A program made the position numbers and the translations under genes. DNA of 61,864 nucleotides from an uncultured Alphaproteobacteria bacterium (GTDB lineage: Bacteria > Pseudomonadota > Alphaproteobacteria > HIMB59 > GCA-002718135): NCBI GenBank assembly GCA_902518895.1, contig CABYHL010000005.1, positions 1 to 61,864 of the forward strand, written 5' to 3'. Below the pieces are notes generated by a model that worked only from the letters and a program-made list of their open reading frames with translations, did not search any database and had not been told where the DNA came from. Positions 47,385 through 58,032 of the stretch are shown here, in pieces (within the stretch, counting starts at the first letter, position 1; each line of letters begins with the position of its first letter).

Positions 47385-49013
47385 ATGGAAGTAGAACGCG
47401 AGTCAATGGACTATGATGTTGTGGTGGTAGGTGCTGGTCCATCAGGCCTATCAACTGCAATTAAACTAAAACAACTGAATCCAGAAATTAATGTTTGTGT
47501 ATTAGAAAAGGGATCAGAAGTAGGAGCTCATATTTTAAGTGGTAATGTTTTTGAAACAAGAGCACTTGATGAATTAATTCCTGATTGGAGAAGTAAAGAC
47601 TCGCCAATTAAAACTAAAGTAACAAAAGAAAAATTTTTATTCTTATCTAAGAAAGGCTCTTTAAATTGGCCTACATGGCTCCTTCCTAGTGTTCAAAAAA
47701 ATCATAAGAATTATATCATTAGTCTTGCAAATTTATGTAGATGGCTTGCTAGTGAGGCTGAGAGTTTAGGAGTAGAAATTTTTCCAGGATTTGCAGCATC
47801 TAAAATATTATATTCAGACAATGATCATGTAATTGGTGTTCAAACTGGCGATATGGGCATTGATAAAGATGGTAACAAAAAAGATAGTTTTGAACCAGGT
47901 ATTAATATTAACGCTAAAGTAACAGTATTTGCTGAGGGTTGTAGAGGTCATTTAGGCAAAGAACTAATTAAAAAATATAATTTATCGAAAGATAAATCAC
48001 CTCAACAGTATGGAATTGGATTTAAAGAAATTTGGGAATTAGATGAAAGTCAACATGAAGAAGGTCTTGTCATGCATACTGCTGGATGGCCATTAGATAA
48101 TGCAACTTATGGTGGCAGTTTTTGCTACCATGCTGAAAATAAACAAATATTTTTAGGATACGTAATAGGTCTTGATTATAAAAATCCGTATCTATCACCT
48201 TATGATGAATTTCAAAAATTTAAAACTCACCCAGCAATTAAGAAAATTCTTACCAATGGAAAACGTATCGCTTATGGAGCAAGGGCACTTATTGAAGGTG
48301 GTATTCAAAGTTTACCTAAAATGTATATGCCAGGTGGATTACTAGTTGGATGTGATGCAGGCACTTTAAATATGCCAAAGATTAAAGGTTCACATACTGC
48401 AATGAAAAGTGGAATTATAGCTGCTGAAACAATTAATGATTATTTAAGTAAATCTGTACCACTTGCAGCATATGAGGATAAATTTAAACGATCATGGCTT
48501 TACAAAGAATTGTTTGCAGCAAGGAATGTAAAGCCTAGTTTTAATTGGGGGTTAATACCTGCAATAATATTTACAGGAATTGATCAAATAATATTTAGAG
48601 GCAAGCTTCCTTTTACATTAAAACATAAACACGCTGATCATGAAGCTTTACAATTAGCAAAAGATTCAAAAAAAATAGATTATCCAAAATATGATGGAAT
48701 ATTTACGTTTGACAAAACCAGTTCTGTTTATTTGACTGGAACTAACCATGAAGCTGATCAGCCAGTGCATTTACAATTAAAGGATAAGGAATTACCGATA
48801 AAATTTACTTTAAATGCTTATGATGAGCCATCTCAAAGGTATTGTCCTGCTGGTGTATATGAGATTGATAAGACAGACTCTCAAAATCCTAAATTTGTAA
48901 TTAATGCACAAAATTGCATTCATTGTAAAACATGTGATATTAAAGAGCCATCACAAAACATAAATTGGGTTGTTCCTGAAGGTAGTGGGGGACCAAACTA
49001 TGCAAATATGTAA
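47385..49013 (+). CDS. Electron transfer flavoprotein-ubiquinone oxidoreductase
   Basis: The 542-residue protein has an N-terminal FAD-binding motif 'VVGAGPSGLSTAI', the quinone-site region 'GGIQSLPKMYMPGG', and a C-terminal [4Fe-4S] cluster formed by Cys487, Cys511, Cys514 and Cys517 ('NCIHCKTCD'). It passes electrons from ETF to ubiquinone at the inner membrane. Its presence behind DMGDH and ETF completes an electron path to the respiratory chain within one operon. Confidence 0.96.
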   Translation: MEVERESMDYDVVVVGAGPSGLSTAIKLKQLNPEINVCVLEKGSEVGAHILSGNVFETRALDELIPDWRSKDSPIKTKVTKEKFLFLSKKGSLNWPTWLLPSVQKNHKNYIISLANLCRWLASEAESLGVEIFPGFAASKILYSDNDHVIGVQTGDMGIDKDGNKKDSFEPGININAKVTVFAEGCRGHLGKELIKKYNLSKDKSPQQYGIGFKEIWELDESQHEEGLVMHTAGWPLDNATYGGSFCYHAENKQIFLGYVIGLDYKNPYLSPYDEFQKFKTHPAIKKILTNGKRIAYGARALIEGGIQSLPKMYMPGGLLVGCDAGTLNMPKIKGSHTAMKSGIIAAETINDYLSKSVPLAAYEDKFKRSWLYKELFAARNVKPSFNWGLIPAIIFTGIDQIIFRGKLPFTLKHKHADHEALQLAKDSKKIDYPKYDGIFTFDKTSSVYLTGTNHEADQPVHLQLKDKELPIKFTLNAYDEPSQRYCPAGVYEIDKTDSQNPKFVINAQNCIHCKTCDIKEPSQNINWVVPEGSGGPNYANM

Positions 49014-49059
49014 TATATTTGAAAAATACTTGTTTTATTTAAATTAATTCATTTTCATT

Positions 49060-49890
49060 ATGAATAAAAATAAAATTGTATTTACTTTTGCAACAGCGGA
49101 AGTAAATTTTATTGGTCAAATATTTATTAAGATTACTGAATTATTAACAGGAAAATTAAAATTAAAAAAATTATATGATGAATATTTATCTGAAAATAGA
49201 CCTCCTGAGCTTTTTTGGGATGATGCAATAGATAAATTAAATTTTACTTTAATAACTAATTTTCAGGACGGTAGTTATATTCCAAAAAAAGGAAAATTAA
49301 TTGTTATAGCAAATCATGCTTTTGGAGTTGCAGATGGCGTATCCATATGTTCAGCAATTTCAAAAGTAAGACAAGATTATAAAATGGTTACACATAAAGT
49401 CTTAAGGCAAGCAGAGGCAGTAAAAGACAAAATATTACCAATTGATTTTAATGAAAATAGAGAAGCTCTAATAACTAACATTAATACACGTAAAGAAGCT
49501 GAAAAAGTTTTGCATAATGAAGGTGTTCTAGTTCTTTTTCCTTCTGGAACAATAGCAACTAAACAAAACTTAAAAAAAAACACAAAAGCTGACGATGGTG
49601 AGTGGAAACAATGGGTATCGAAACTAGTTCTTAAAACTAAAAGCCCTGTGTTACCAATTTTTTTTGATGGTCAAAATAGTCAACTTTACCACATTGCTAA
49701 TAAAATAGGACAAACATTTAGATACTCTTTATGTATGTATGAGCTGAAAAGAAAGATAGGTGATGATATCCATATGTACTTTGGTTCACTTATACCTTAC
49801 GAAAACCTTGTAAAAATTGGAGATATCAAAAAAATTACTCAGTACTTAAGGTCAACCACATATTCTTTAGACCCACAATTTAATAATTAA
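49060..49890 (+). CDS. PlsC-like lysophospholipid acyltransferase
   Basis: The 276-residue protein has the acyltransferase motif 'IANHAFGVADG' (HX5D spacing, as in a hemolysin-like subgroup) and 'LVLFPSGTIAT'. It likely transfers acyl groups to glycerol-phosphate or ornithine-lipid type acceptors at the membrane. It lies 46 bases after ETF-QO on the same strand but has no obvious link to amine oxidation. Confidence 0.82.
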   Translation: MNKNKIVFTFATAEVNFIGQIFIKITELLTGKLKLKKLYDEYLSENRPPELFWDDAIDKLNFTLITNFQDGSYIPKKGKLIVIANHAFGVADGVSICSAISKVRQDYKMVTHKVLRQAEAVKDKILPIDFNENREALITNINTRKEAEKVLHNEGVLVLFPSGTIATKQNLKKNTKADDGEWKQWVSKLVLKTKSPVLPIFFDGQNSQLYHIANKIGQTFRYSLCMYELKRKIGDDIHMYFGSLIPYENLVKIGDIKKITQYLRSTTYSLDPQFNN

Positions 49891-49928
49891 ATATTTATTT
49901 TTTACACTTACCGTTTTATAGAGTTTGT

Positions 49929-50600
49929 ATGGTAGGTTTTGTTGGTTTACAAGCAAGAAGAAGAAGAAGAAACAGAATCTTACTAGTCATTTCAATTATA
50001 GCTATCTTTGGTATTTTTTTCTATTTGCCTTCTTTAGATTTTTCAACTGATCAAACTGAGCCACCTATTGAAATTATTCCTAGTAGTGTCGTTGATGAAT
50101 CAAGTTTACGATCTGAAATACAAGAACTTAAACTTGAGATATTCCAAAAAGATCAGCGATTAAAATTTAGAGATGATCAAATAAAAAACTTACGTGAAGA
50201 AATAAGCAATTTAAATGAATCATTCGATACAATTAAGAGTGATTATGAACAATCTCTAAACAATATATCAGATTTAGAAAATAACTCTTTAGAAAACAAT
50301 TCAGAAAGTATTGATAAACTTAACACACTTGAAAATAAAATAACTGAATTAAATAAACAATTGTCAAAATACGAAGATCTTGTTCAAAAATTAGAAATAG
50401 AATTAGAAAGTTCTGCATCAACTGAAGATATGGAAGAAGTAAATATTGAAAATTCAATACTAAAATCAGAACTTATACAAATTGAACAAAAAAATCGAAG
50501 TATCGAAAATGAATTAAATGAGCTAAAAAAAATAATTAAAAATAAAGATAAGGAAATAGAAGATTTAATTTATTTAAAAGATTCCCAACATCATGGTTGA
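49929..50600 (+). CDS. Membrane-anchored coiled-coil protein of unknown function
   Basis: The 223-residue protein has a basic N-terminal RRRRR patch, one membrane helix (about 18-36) and a long coiled coil from about residue 60 to the end, rich in Glu, Leu, Asn and Lys heptads. Topology is probably N-in with the coil in the periplasm. I recognise no family. It is last in the DMGDH-etf run and its stop codon abuts the convergent nuclease gene. Confidence 0.6.
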   Translation: MVGFVGLQARRRRRNRILLVISIIAIFGIFFYLPSLDFSTDQTEPPIEIIPSSVVDESSLRSEIQELKLEIFQKDQRLKFRDDQIKNLREEISNLNESFDTIKSDYEQSLNNISDLENNSLENNSESIDKLNTLENKITELNKQLSKYEDLVQKLEIELESSASTEDMEEVNIENSILKSELIQIEQKNRSIENELNELKKIIKNKDKEIEDLIYLKDSQHHG

Positions 50601-51080
50601 TTATTTATTTTTCTTTCTGAATAAATAGGGTTCTTCAAAATCCCCAATCCATATACCCTTTTTATCTCGTTTTGCTTCTTCTTCTTCTTCAATATAATCT
50701 TTTGAATAATAGCGATAAGCTATCGCCCATCCATTCAGAACCATTGCACTATTTAAATCTAAATTATCTTTATAGCAGATTCCAATAAATCTATTATATC
50801 GATCCTTACCTTTTGTGATGCATTCAATTTTATTATTACCAATTAATTCCTTTAAGAACTTTGTTGATTCCACGCCACAATTCCAGACTTTACTATTTTT
50901 ATTACATGTTTGATTTGTCTCAGGGGCATCAATAGCATGTAGTCTTATTTTATTTTTATTAATATGTATAGTGTCACCATCAATTACTTTTGCTTTTCCA
51001 AATATAGTTTTGCCAGATGATACTGTGCTTAAAGAAATTAAGATAAAAAATAAATTAAATATTAAGATTTTTACTACCAT
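50601..51080 (-). CDS. Secreted thermonuclease (SNase) family protein
   Basis: The protein of about 159 residues has a signal peptide and the SNase core: 'KVIDGDTIHI', 'IRLHAIDAPE', 'KDRYNRFIGICY' and 'NGWAIAYRYY'. The catalytic Arg/Asp/Glu positions of staphylococcal nuclease (KDRYNR, DAPE) are in place. I chose the ATG at 51080; a TTG sits one codon earlier. It overlaps soxG by 26 bases, so it may be cotranscribed with the sox genes despite an unrelated role. Confidence 0.88.
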   Translation of the reverse strand: MVVKILIFNLFFILISLSTVSSGKTIFGKAKVIDGDTIHINKNKIRLHAIDAPETNQTCNKNSKVWNCGVESTKFLKELIGNNKIECITKGKDRYNRFIGICYKDNLDLNSAMVLNGWAIAYRYYSKDYIEEEEEAKRDKKGIWIGDFEEPYLFRKKNK

Positions 51081-51630
51081 CAACTAATAAATTATAAACA
51101 TATTTTGTGTGTGATCTGTTTAAATGTAAATCTAGTGAAGTCTCTTCTTTATCAGTATTATTTCTAATAAAAAGTATTGGAATTTTTATAAATATAGTTT
51201 GAGCTACAGAAAAATTAGTTTCCAAAATTTTTTCTAAGTTGGCAACAAGAAATTTAGAAAGTAATATAAATACCTTTTCTCCTTCAAGTCGTAAAACAGT
51301 TTTATTAAATGAAACATCAGTTATTGCTGTTTTTTCTGGATTAAGTTTAGATTCTAATAGAGAAATAATTTCATCTTTCTCATTTTCTGGTGTTTCGACT
51401 AACCATTCATTAGGACCAAGCCACATAATACTGATATTATTATTAAAAATTCTTACATTTGGCTCAATTGGTAAAACCAGGTTTAATACTGAGCCTATAC
51501 TTTTCATAAATTCTTTATCTGAACTTTTACCTCGTATATTTATTTTACCTGATAGAGCTCTTTCTTCTATTGTTACTCCATTGTAATTTTTTTTATTTAC
51601 ATTCAAAACATTACTGTAAGTTAAACTCAT
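51055..51630 (-). CDS. soxG: Sarcosine oxidase gamma subunit
   Basis: The 191-residue protein has 'LSGKINIRG', 'WLGPNEWLVETP', 'AITDVSFNKTVLRLEG' and 'LHLNRSHTKYVYNLLVDGS', typical of SoxG. It is a structural subunit of heterotetrameric sarcosine oxidase. Its start overlaps the soxA stop by 4 bases. Confidence 0.9.
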   Translation of the reverse strand: MSLTYSNVLNVNKKNYNGVTIEERALSGKINIRGKSSDKEFMKSIGSVLNLVLPIEPNVRIFNNNISIMWLGPNEWLVETPENEKDEIISLLESKLNPEKTAITDVSFNKTVLRLEGEKVFILLSKFLVANLEKILETNFSVAQTIFIKIPILFIRNNTDKEETSLDLHLNRSHTKYVYNLLVDGSKNLNI

Positions 51631-54617
51631 TGATTAACCCTTTGATTCTCAGGATCAATAAATATTGGACTAGTAATTTCTACCTCAATATTTTCATTTT
51701 CCATTGGAGCAATTAAAACACTTCCTTTTTTTTCAAGACCACCTTTAATTAGAGCTAAAGCAAAAGACCTTTTTAAATTAGGTGAATAGTAACTAGAGGT
51801 CACGTGACCAACCATTTTCATAGGTAGGGCAGTTATTTCTTCAACTAATTGAGATCCCTCTTCAAGAACTTTATTTGGATCTTTAGTTTTTAATCCAACC
51901 AATTGTTTCCTATCTTTTTTAATAGTATCACTTCTATATAAAGCCCTTTTACCAACAAAATCGTATTTCTTCTTACTAACGATCCAGTCCATATCCAGAT
52001 CTATTGGTGTCACTGATCCATCTGTTTCTTGACCAACAATGATAAAACCTTTTTCAGCACGAAGTACATGCATCGCTTCAGTACCATACGGCGTAATATT
52101 AAATTCTTTACCTTTAGCTATACAAAGTTCCCAAAGATTTTTAGCATAGCCAGATGGCACATTGATTTCATAACACATTTCCCCTGTAAAACTTATACGC
52201 ATGACTCTACATTTTATTCCGTTAATTTTAATATTCTTAAAACTCATATGAGGAAAATTTTCTTTTGAAAAATCAAAATCTGGAACTAGTTTTTGCATTA
52301 ATTTTTTTGAATTTGGGCCATTTAAGCTAATCGTTCCATAATTTTCTGTTACTGATGTTAAATATACTTCTAATTCTGGCCATTCTGTTTGTAACCAATC
52401 TTCTAATTTTGAGATTACTGATGCCGCATTTCCTGTAGTTGTTGACATGAGATAATGATACTCGCCTAATCTAGTTGTTACACCATCATCAATAACCATC
52501 CCATCGTCGCCTAACATTACACCATATCGACATTTTCCAATTTCTAATTTTGACCAAGAATTTGTGTAAATTCTATTTAAAAATTCGCTAACATCTCTAC
52601 CCTTAATATCTATTTTACCAAGCGTTGATGCATCTAATATTCCTAGACTATCTCTAGTTGCTTTTACCTCTCTATTTAAAGCAGATTGAAAACTTTCATT
52701 CTTTTGAGGATAATACCAGGCTCTTTTCCATTGGCCTACGTCCTCAAATAAAGCTTTATTATCAATATGCCATTGATGCATTGGGCTTGTTCTCTCTAAA
52801 TCAAAAAATTCTTTAACATGACGCCCAGCAATTGCTCCAAATGTTACTGGTTTATAGGGTAAACGAAATGTTGTTGTACCTAATTCAGAGATTTCAGTAT
52901 TTGTTAATTCTGATATTATTCCAAGTGCATTAACATTACTGGTCTTACCTTGATCAGTTGCCATTCCTGTAGTTGTATATCGTTTGACATGTTCAATTGA
53001 TTGAAAACCCTCTTTTAATGCTAGTTTAATATCTTTTGCTGTTACATCGTTTTGAAAATCTACAAACATTTTTGTTCTTGAGATACTGTTCTTTGATGTA
53101 ATCCAAACATTTTCGTGTTTGCCATGCTGTACATTACCTGATTTGTAATTTACTTCACCAAGTTCATTTTGCTGATTTACATTTAAATATTTATATGTTT
53201 CTTCTTCAGTTTTTATTAATATTTCATTTAAATTATAGTCACCATTGCAACTGCCAACACACAATGTATCTTGATAAACTTCATTAGGAATAAAACTTCC
53301 ATCTACATCTCTAAATTTTAGTTTTCCTTTTGATTGAGTAAATAAATGAACAGTAGGAGTCCAACCACCAGCAATTGCTAAAAGATCACATTTAATATTA
53401 ATAGAAGATTTTTCATTACTGTTTTCAGTTTTTATTTTTCTTAATTTAACTTCTCTAATTTTTAATCTTCCAACAGTATCACTAATTTCATAACCTTTTA
53501 GTATAGTAATACCTAATTTATTTGCTTTTTTAGGGTAATATCCATCACTACCATCTCTTGTATCGACAATAGCCTCTACTTTTATACCTTGTTCAAAATA
53601 ATCTATTGCAGTTTCATAGGCACTATCATTGTTTGTAAAAAAAACTAAATTTTTTCCAGGTGCAACTCCATACTTATTTAGGTATTTTTTCGCACTGTTA
53701 GAAAGCATAATACCAGGCCTATCATTATTGTTAAAAATTATTGGTCTTTCTATTGTGCCTGTTGCTAAAATAACTTTTTTTGATCTAATTTTCCAAATTC
53801 TTTCTTTAATATCATTTTTTTTATATAATCCTTTTTCTGGATCAATTTCTTGGACAGCTAATAATAAATTATAATTTAAATAAGCAAAACAAGTTGTATT
53901 TTTAACTATTTTTACATTTGAATTTTTAGAAAGTTTATCAACGATTTTATTTTTCCATTCATTAATAGGCAAGTTATCTATTTTAATATCTTGATTTCTT
54001 GTAGATAAAATTTCACCTCCGAGATCATCTTCTTGCTCAATAAGTAATACTTTATAATTATTATTTGCTGCAATTTCTGCTGAAATTAATCCACTCACTC
54101 CTGCTCCAACAACTAGAACATCACAATGATAATGAAAATGTTCGTATTTGTGGGGATCATCTTTTTTTGGAGATTTACCAAGTCCTGCAGCGTGTCTTAT
54201 AAAAAACTCATATGCTTTCCAAAACTTTGGCGGCCACATGAAGGTCTTGTAATAAAACCCTGCAGGAAAAAATGGGGATAGTAAATCATTTATAGCGCCA
54301 GCATCAAATTTCACTGACGGCCAATTATTTTGACTAAAAGCTTTTAACCCATCATATATCTGGACTTCAGTTACTCTTCTATTAGGTTCAGTAAATTCTT
54401 TGGTCTCAAGCTGAACTATTCCATTAGGTTCTTCACTACCTGCGGTATAAATACCCCTCGGTCGATGATATTTAAAACTTCTTCCAACTAAGTGAACATC
54501 ATTTGCAAGAAGTGCTGAAGCTAGGGTGTCACCTTCAAATCCAAAATATTCTTTATTATCAAAATAGAACCTAACAGACTTATTATTTTCTAGATTTTTA
54601 TTATTTTTGTATCGCAT
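51627..54617 (-). CDS. soxA: Sarcosine oxidase alpha subunit
   Basis: The 996-residue protein has an N-terminal Fer2_4-like segment ('SFKYHRPRGIYTAGSEEPN'), a dinucleotide-binding domain ('VVGAGVSGLISAEIAANN'), and a C-terminal GcvT-type THF-binding half ('GILDASTLGKIDIKG', 'GMVIDDGVTTRL'). It binds NAD+ and folate and channels the sarcosine methyl carbon to 5,10-methylene-THF. Length is standard for the family. The order soxB-soxD-soxA-soxG is conserved. Confidence 0.95.
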   Translation of the reverse strand: MRYKNNKNLENNKSVRFYFDNKEYFGFEGDTLASALLANDVHLVGRSFKYHRPRGIYTAGSEEPNGIVQLETKEFTEPNRRVTEVQIYDGLKAFSQNNWPSVKFDAGAINDLLSPFFPAGFYYKTFMWPPKFWKAYEFFIRHAAGLGKSPKKDDPHKYEHFHYHCDVLVVGAGVSGLISAEIAANNNYKVLLIEQEDDLGGEILSTRNQDIKIDNLPINEWKNKIVDKLSKNSNVKIVKNTTCFAYLNYNLLLAVQEIDPEKGLYKKNDIKERIWKIRSKKVILATGTIERPIIFNNNDRPGIMLSNSAKKYLNKYGVAPGKNLVFFTNNDSAYETAIDYFEQGIKVEAIVDTRDGSDGYYPKKANKLGITILKGYEISDTVGRLKIREVKLRKIKTENSNEKSSINIKCDLLAIAGGWTPTVHLFTQSKGKLKFRDVDGSFIPNEVYQDTLCVGSCNGDYNLNEILIKTEEETYKYLNVNQQNELGEVNYKSGNVQHGKHENVWITSKNSISRTKMFVDFQNDVTAKDIKLALKEGFQSIEHVKRYTTTGMATDQGKTSNVNALGIISELTNTEISELGTTTFRLPYKPVTFGAIAGRHVKEFFDLERTSPMHQWHIDNKALFEDVGQWKRAWYYPQKNESFQSALNREVKATRDSLGILDASTLGKIDIKGRDVSEFLNRIYTNSWSKLEIGKCRYGVMLGDDGMVIDDGVTTRLGEYHYLMSTTTGNAASVISKLEDWLQTEWPELEVYLTSVTENYGTISLNGPNSKKLMQKLVPDFDFSKENFPHMSFKNIKINGIKCRVMRISFTGEMCYEINVPSGYAKNLWELCIAKGKEFNITPYGTEAMHVLRAEKGFIIVGQETDGSVTPIDLDMDWIVSKKKYDFVGKRALYRSDTIKKDRKQLVGLKTKDPNKVLEEGSQLVEEITALPMKMVGHVTSSYYSPNLKRSFALALIKGGLEKKGSVLIAPMENENIEVEITSPIFIDPENQRVNQ

Positions 54618-54625
54618 CTTTATTT

Positions 54626-54982
54626 TTAAAATCTATCTTTTTTCGATGTTGATAAATTCCCTGATCCAATACTTGGCTCACCTGAAGGAGTAGCTGGAAT
54701 ATTTGCTTTTAATTTAGGAGGAGCTTCTCCCATCTTATATACTGCAAGAATTTCATCGGTTGCTGTATTTCTTGCTAAATTAAACCATTGTCTGCATCCA
54801 TATTCATGGTTCCATCTTTCATAATGAATACCTTTTTCGTTCTTTCGCAAGAATAAATATTCTGCCCATTGATCATCAGAGAGTTCAGGAGGATTTTTTG
54901 GTCTTGCAATATGCGCCTCACCTCCACAAGAAAATTCAGCTTGATCTCTTTCTCCACAGTATGGGCAATTTATTAAAAACAT
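54626..54982 (-). CDS. soxD: Sarcosine oxidase delta subunit
   Basis: The 118-residue protein has zinc ligands at Cys6, Cys9, His59 and Cys63 ('CPYCGERDQAEFSCGGEAH' and 'HEYGCRQWF'), the same positions as in structurally studied heterotetrameric sarcosine oxidases. It follows soxB by 3 bases and precedes soxA by 8. The C terminus ('LSTSKKDRF') is longer than in many homologues. Confidence 0.94.
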   Translation of the reverse strand: MFLINCPYCGERDQAEFSCGGEAHIARPKNPPELSDDQWAEYLFLRKNEKGIHYERWNHEYGCRQWFNLARNTATDEILAVYKMGEAPPKLKANIPATPSGEPSIGSGNLSTSKKDRF

Positions 54983-54985
54983 GAT

Positions 54986-56245
54986 TTAATGTGCTACGGC
55001 AGCTGCACCATGTTCATCAACTAATTCACCACTAGAAAATCTATTTATTGTAAAAGGAGCATTTAATTCATGTGCTTGATCATTTGCTATAGTGTGAGCA
55101 AATACCCAACCTGAACCTGGTGTTGCTTTAAAACCACCAGTTCCCCAACCACAATTAAAATATAATCCGTTTATGTGCGTCTTACTGATAATGGGGCTTG
55201 CATCAGGACATATATCTACAATGCCTCCCCAATGACGAAGCATTTTCATTCTAGAAAATATTGGAAATAATTCAACGATCGCCATTAAAGTATCTTCGAC
55301 AATGTTAAAGCCACCTCTTTGAGTATATGATGTATATCCATCTGTTCCAGCACCAATAACTAATTCTCCTTTATCTGATTGAGATACATACGCATGAATT
55401 GTATTGGACATTACTACAGTATCAATAACTGGTTTTACTGGTTCTGAAACTAGAGCTTGTAATGGTTTACTCTCTAAAGGCAATTTGATTCCTGCCATAT
55501 TGGCAATGACACTGGTATGGCCTGCAGCAGCTATTCCAATTTTATTTGAATTAATAGTACCTTTTGTTGTCTCAATACCAGTTACATTTCCATTTTTTAC
55601 ATTAATACCAGTTACTTCACAATTTTGAATTATATCAACTCCCATCTCATCAGCTCCTCTTGCATAACCCCATGCAACAGCATCATGTCTTGCAGTTCCT
55701 GCTCTTCTTTGTAGTGTTGCTCCTAAAACAGGATATCTAATGTTTGGTGAAGTATTTATTATTGGACAAAATTCTTTAACTTTCTTTGCATCAAGCCATT
55801 CACAATCGATATCATTTAATCTGTTTGCATGCCACCGTCTTTTTAATTCTCTTACATCATGAAGATTATGAGCAACATTCAAAACCCCTCTTTGAGAAAA
55901 CATTACATTGTAATTTAATTCTTGAGACATACCTTCCCAAAGTTTTAATGCATGCTCGTATAAAGCTGCACTTTGATCCCATAAATAGTTTGATCTAATT
56001 ATAGTGGTATTTCGTCCTGTATTCCCCCCGCCTATCCAACCTTTTTCAATTACTGCAATATTATTAATTCCATGATTTTTTGCTAAATAGTAAGCAGTAG
56101 TTAAACCGTGTCCACCACCACCAACAATTATTGCATCATAATTTTTTTTTGGCTCAGGACTATTCCACGTCTTTTGCCAATTCTCATGATGATTTAAAGC
56201 ATTTCTAGCAATAGATAGAAATGAGTATTTATTTTTATTAAACAT
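54986..56245 (-). CDS. soxB: Sarcosine oxidase beta subunit
   Basis: The 419-residue DAO-family subunit has the FAD motif '[15 protein letters not shown]' (from residue 41), '[19 protein letters not shown]', and His (about residue 187) in 'AGTARHDA', the site of covalent FMN attachment in this enzyme type. It oxidises sarcosine to glycine plus a one-carbon unit. It follows fhs by 20 bases on the minus strand. Confidence 0.96.
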   Translation of the reverse strand: MFNKNKYSFLSIARNALNHHENWQKTWNSPEPKKNYDAIIVGGGGHGLTTAYYLAKNHGINNIAVIEKGWIGGGNTGRNTTIIRSNYLWDQSAALYEHALKLWEGMSQELNYNVMFSQRGVLNVAHNLHDVRELKRRWHANRLNDIDCEWLDAKKVKEFCPIINTSPNIRYPVLGATLQRRAGTARHDAVAWGYARGADEMGVDIIQNCEVTGINVKNGNVTGIETTKGTINSNKIGIAAAGHTSVIANMAGIKLPLESKPLQALVSEPVKPVIDTVVMSNTIHAYVSQSDKGELVIGAGTDGYTSYTQRGGFNIVEDTLMAIVELFPIFSRMKMLRHWGGIVDICPDASPIISKTHINGLYFNCGWGTGGFKATPGSGWVFAHTIANDQAHELNAPFTINRFSSGELVDEHGAAAVAH

Positions 56246-56265
56246 TATGACTCTTTATAGCAGTT

Positions 56266-57939
56266 TTAAAAAAGACCTTCAATTTCTCCATGGTCATTTA
56301 GCTTTATCGAATTTGCCGCAGGAACACTTGGTAGACCCGGCATGGTCATAATATCACCGCAAACAACTACTATAAATTCTGCTCCTGATGACAATCTTAC
56401 CTCTCTAATAGGTAAAACGTGGCCAGTAGGGGCACCTTTTAAATTAGGGTCAGTTGAAAAACTATATTGAGTCTTTGCAATGCAAACAGGTAATTTGCCA
56501 AATCCTTTAGTTTCAAAATCCTTCAATTGTTGACGTACTTTCGTGTCAGCTACAACTTCACTTGCGTGATAAATCTCTTGTGCAATTTTTTCTATTTTTT
56601 TGAATAGAGTTAAATCATCTTCATATAAAAATTTAAATGTATTCTTATTTTCTTCACAAATATCAATTACATTTTGAGCTAATTCAGTTGCACCATCACC
56701 ACCATCGGACCAGTGAGTACACATAGAAGCCTTGACTCCTTGAGTTGTACAAAAACTTAGAACAGCATCAACTTCAGCTTTAGAATCAGTGACAAAATGA
56801 TTAATAGCAACAGTTACTGGTAATCCAAATTTTCTAACATTATTAATATGTCTTTCTAGATTTACTAAACCTTTTTTAAGAGCATTTACATTTTCATTTT
56901 TTAAATCTTCTTTTGAAACATCGCCATGCATTTTTAGTGCTCTAATTGTAGCTACCAAAACCACACAATCAGGTTTTAAATTTGATTTTCTACATTTTAT
57001 ATCAAGGAATTTTTCTGCTCCTAGATCAGCTCCAAAGCCTGCTTCAGTTACAACGTAATCACTTAATTTTAAACTAGCTTTAGTTGCAATTACAGAATTG
57101 CAACCATGAGCAATATTTGCAAATGGCCCACCATGAATTATAGCAGGGTTATTTTCTAACGTTTGTGTTATGTTGGGTCTAATGGCATCTTTTAATAATA
57201 CTGTCATTGGACCTTCTGCCTTTAAATCTTTTGCATAAATAGCTTTTTTGTCTCGTGTATAAGCAATAGTTATATTTCCAATTTTCTCTTCAAGATCTTT
57301 TAAATCTTTTGCCAAGCAGAAAATTGCCATTATCTCCGATGCAACAGTAATATCAAAACCATCTTGTCTAGGATATCCATTTGCAACTCCTCCTAAATCA
57401 ACAACTATAGATCTAAGCGATCTATCATTCATATCCATTACTCTCTTCCAAACAACTCTTCTAACATCAATATTCAATTTATTTCCCCAGTAGATATGAT
57501 TATCAATCAATGCAGAAAGTAAATTATGAGCGGATGTAATTGCATGAAAATCTCCAGTAAAATGTAAATTAATTTGCTCCATTGGAACTACCTGAGCATA
57601 GCCTCCGCCAGCTGCACCACCTTTCATACCGAATGACGGACCAAGACTTGGCTCTCTTAAACAAACAATTGATTTCTTTCCTAGTTTATTAAGACCATCA
57701 CTTAATCCAACAGAAGTTGTTGTTTTACCTTCTCCTGCTGGTGTTGGAGTTATTGCTGAGACTAGAACAAGTCTACCATCTTTATTTTTATTAAGTGACT
57801 CTATGTACTCCAAGTTTATTTTTGCTATATGACGACCCATAGGACTGAAGGCTTCAGGTGTGTCTGGTACATCAAGCCCTTTTAGAATTTCACTAATAGG
57901 CTTCATTTTAGCTTTTCTTGCTATTTCAATATCTGACAT
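56266..57939 (-). CDS. fhs: Formate-tetrahydrofolate ligase
   Basis: The 557-residue enzyme has the ATP-binding '[20 protein letters not shown]' (64-83), '[21 protein letters not shown]' (shown in part) and '[11 protein letters not shown]'. It interconverts formate plus ATP with 10-formyl-THF. In this locus it can recover ATP and release formate from methyl groups oxidised on THF. The required FolD step is not in the window. An AAGGAG site precedes the ATG, and soxB follows in 20 bases. Confidence 0.97.
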   Translation of the reverse strand: MSDIEIARKAKMKPISEILKGLDVPDTPEAFSPMGRHIAKINLEYIESLNKNKDGRLVLVSAITPTPAGEGKTTTSVGLSDGLNKLGKKSIVCLREPSLGPSFGMKGGAAGGGYAQVVPMEQINLHFTGDFHAITSAHNLLSALIDNHIYWGNKLNIDVRRVVWKRVMDMNDRSLRSIVVDLGGVANGYPRQDGFDITVASEIMAIFCLAKDLKDLEEKIGNITIAYTRDKKAIYAKDLKAEGPMTVLLKDAIRPNITQTLENNPAIIHGGPFANIAHGCNSVIATKASLKLSDYVVTEAGFGADLGAEKFLDIKCRKSNLKPDCVVLVATIRALKMHGDVSKEDLKNENVNALKKGLVNLERHINNVRKFGLPVTVAINHFVTDSKAEVDAVLSFCTTQGVKASMCTHWSDGGDGATELAQNVIDICEENKNTFKFLYEDDLTLFKKIEKIAQEIYHASEVVADTKVRQQLKDFETKGFGKLPVCIAKTQYSFSTDPNLKGAPTGHVLPIREVRLSSGAEFIVVVCGDIMTMPGLPSVPAANSIKLNDHGEIEGLF

Positions 57940-58032
57940 GAGACTCCTTAATTATTAGATTCTTAATCTATAAATTAACTTAAATATCAAACAACTTTTG
58001 TTTCATTAAAAGATAAAAAAATTGTGAAGAAG

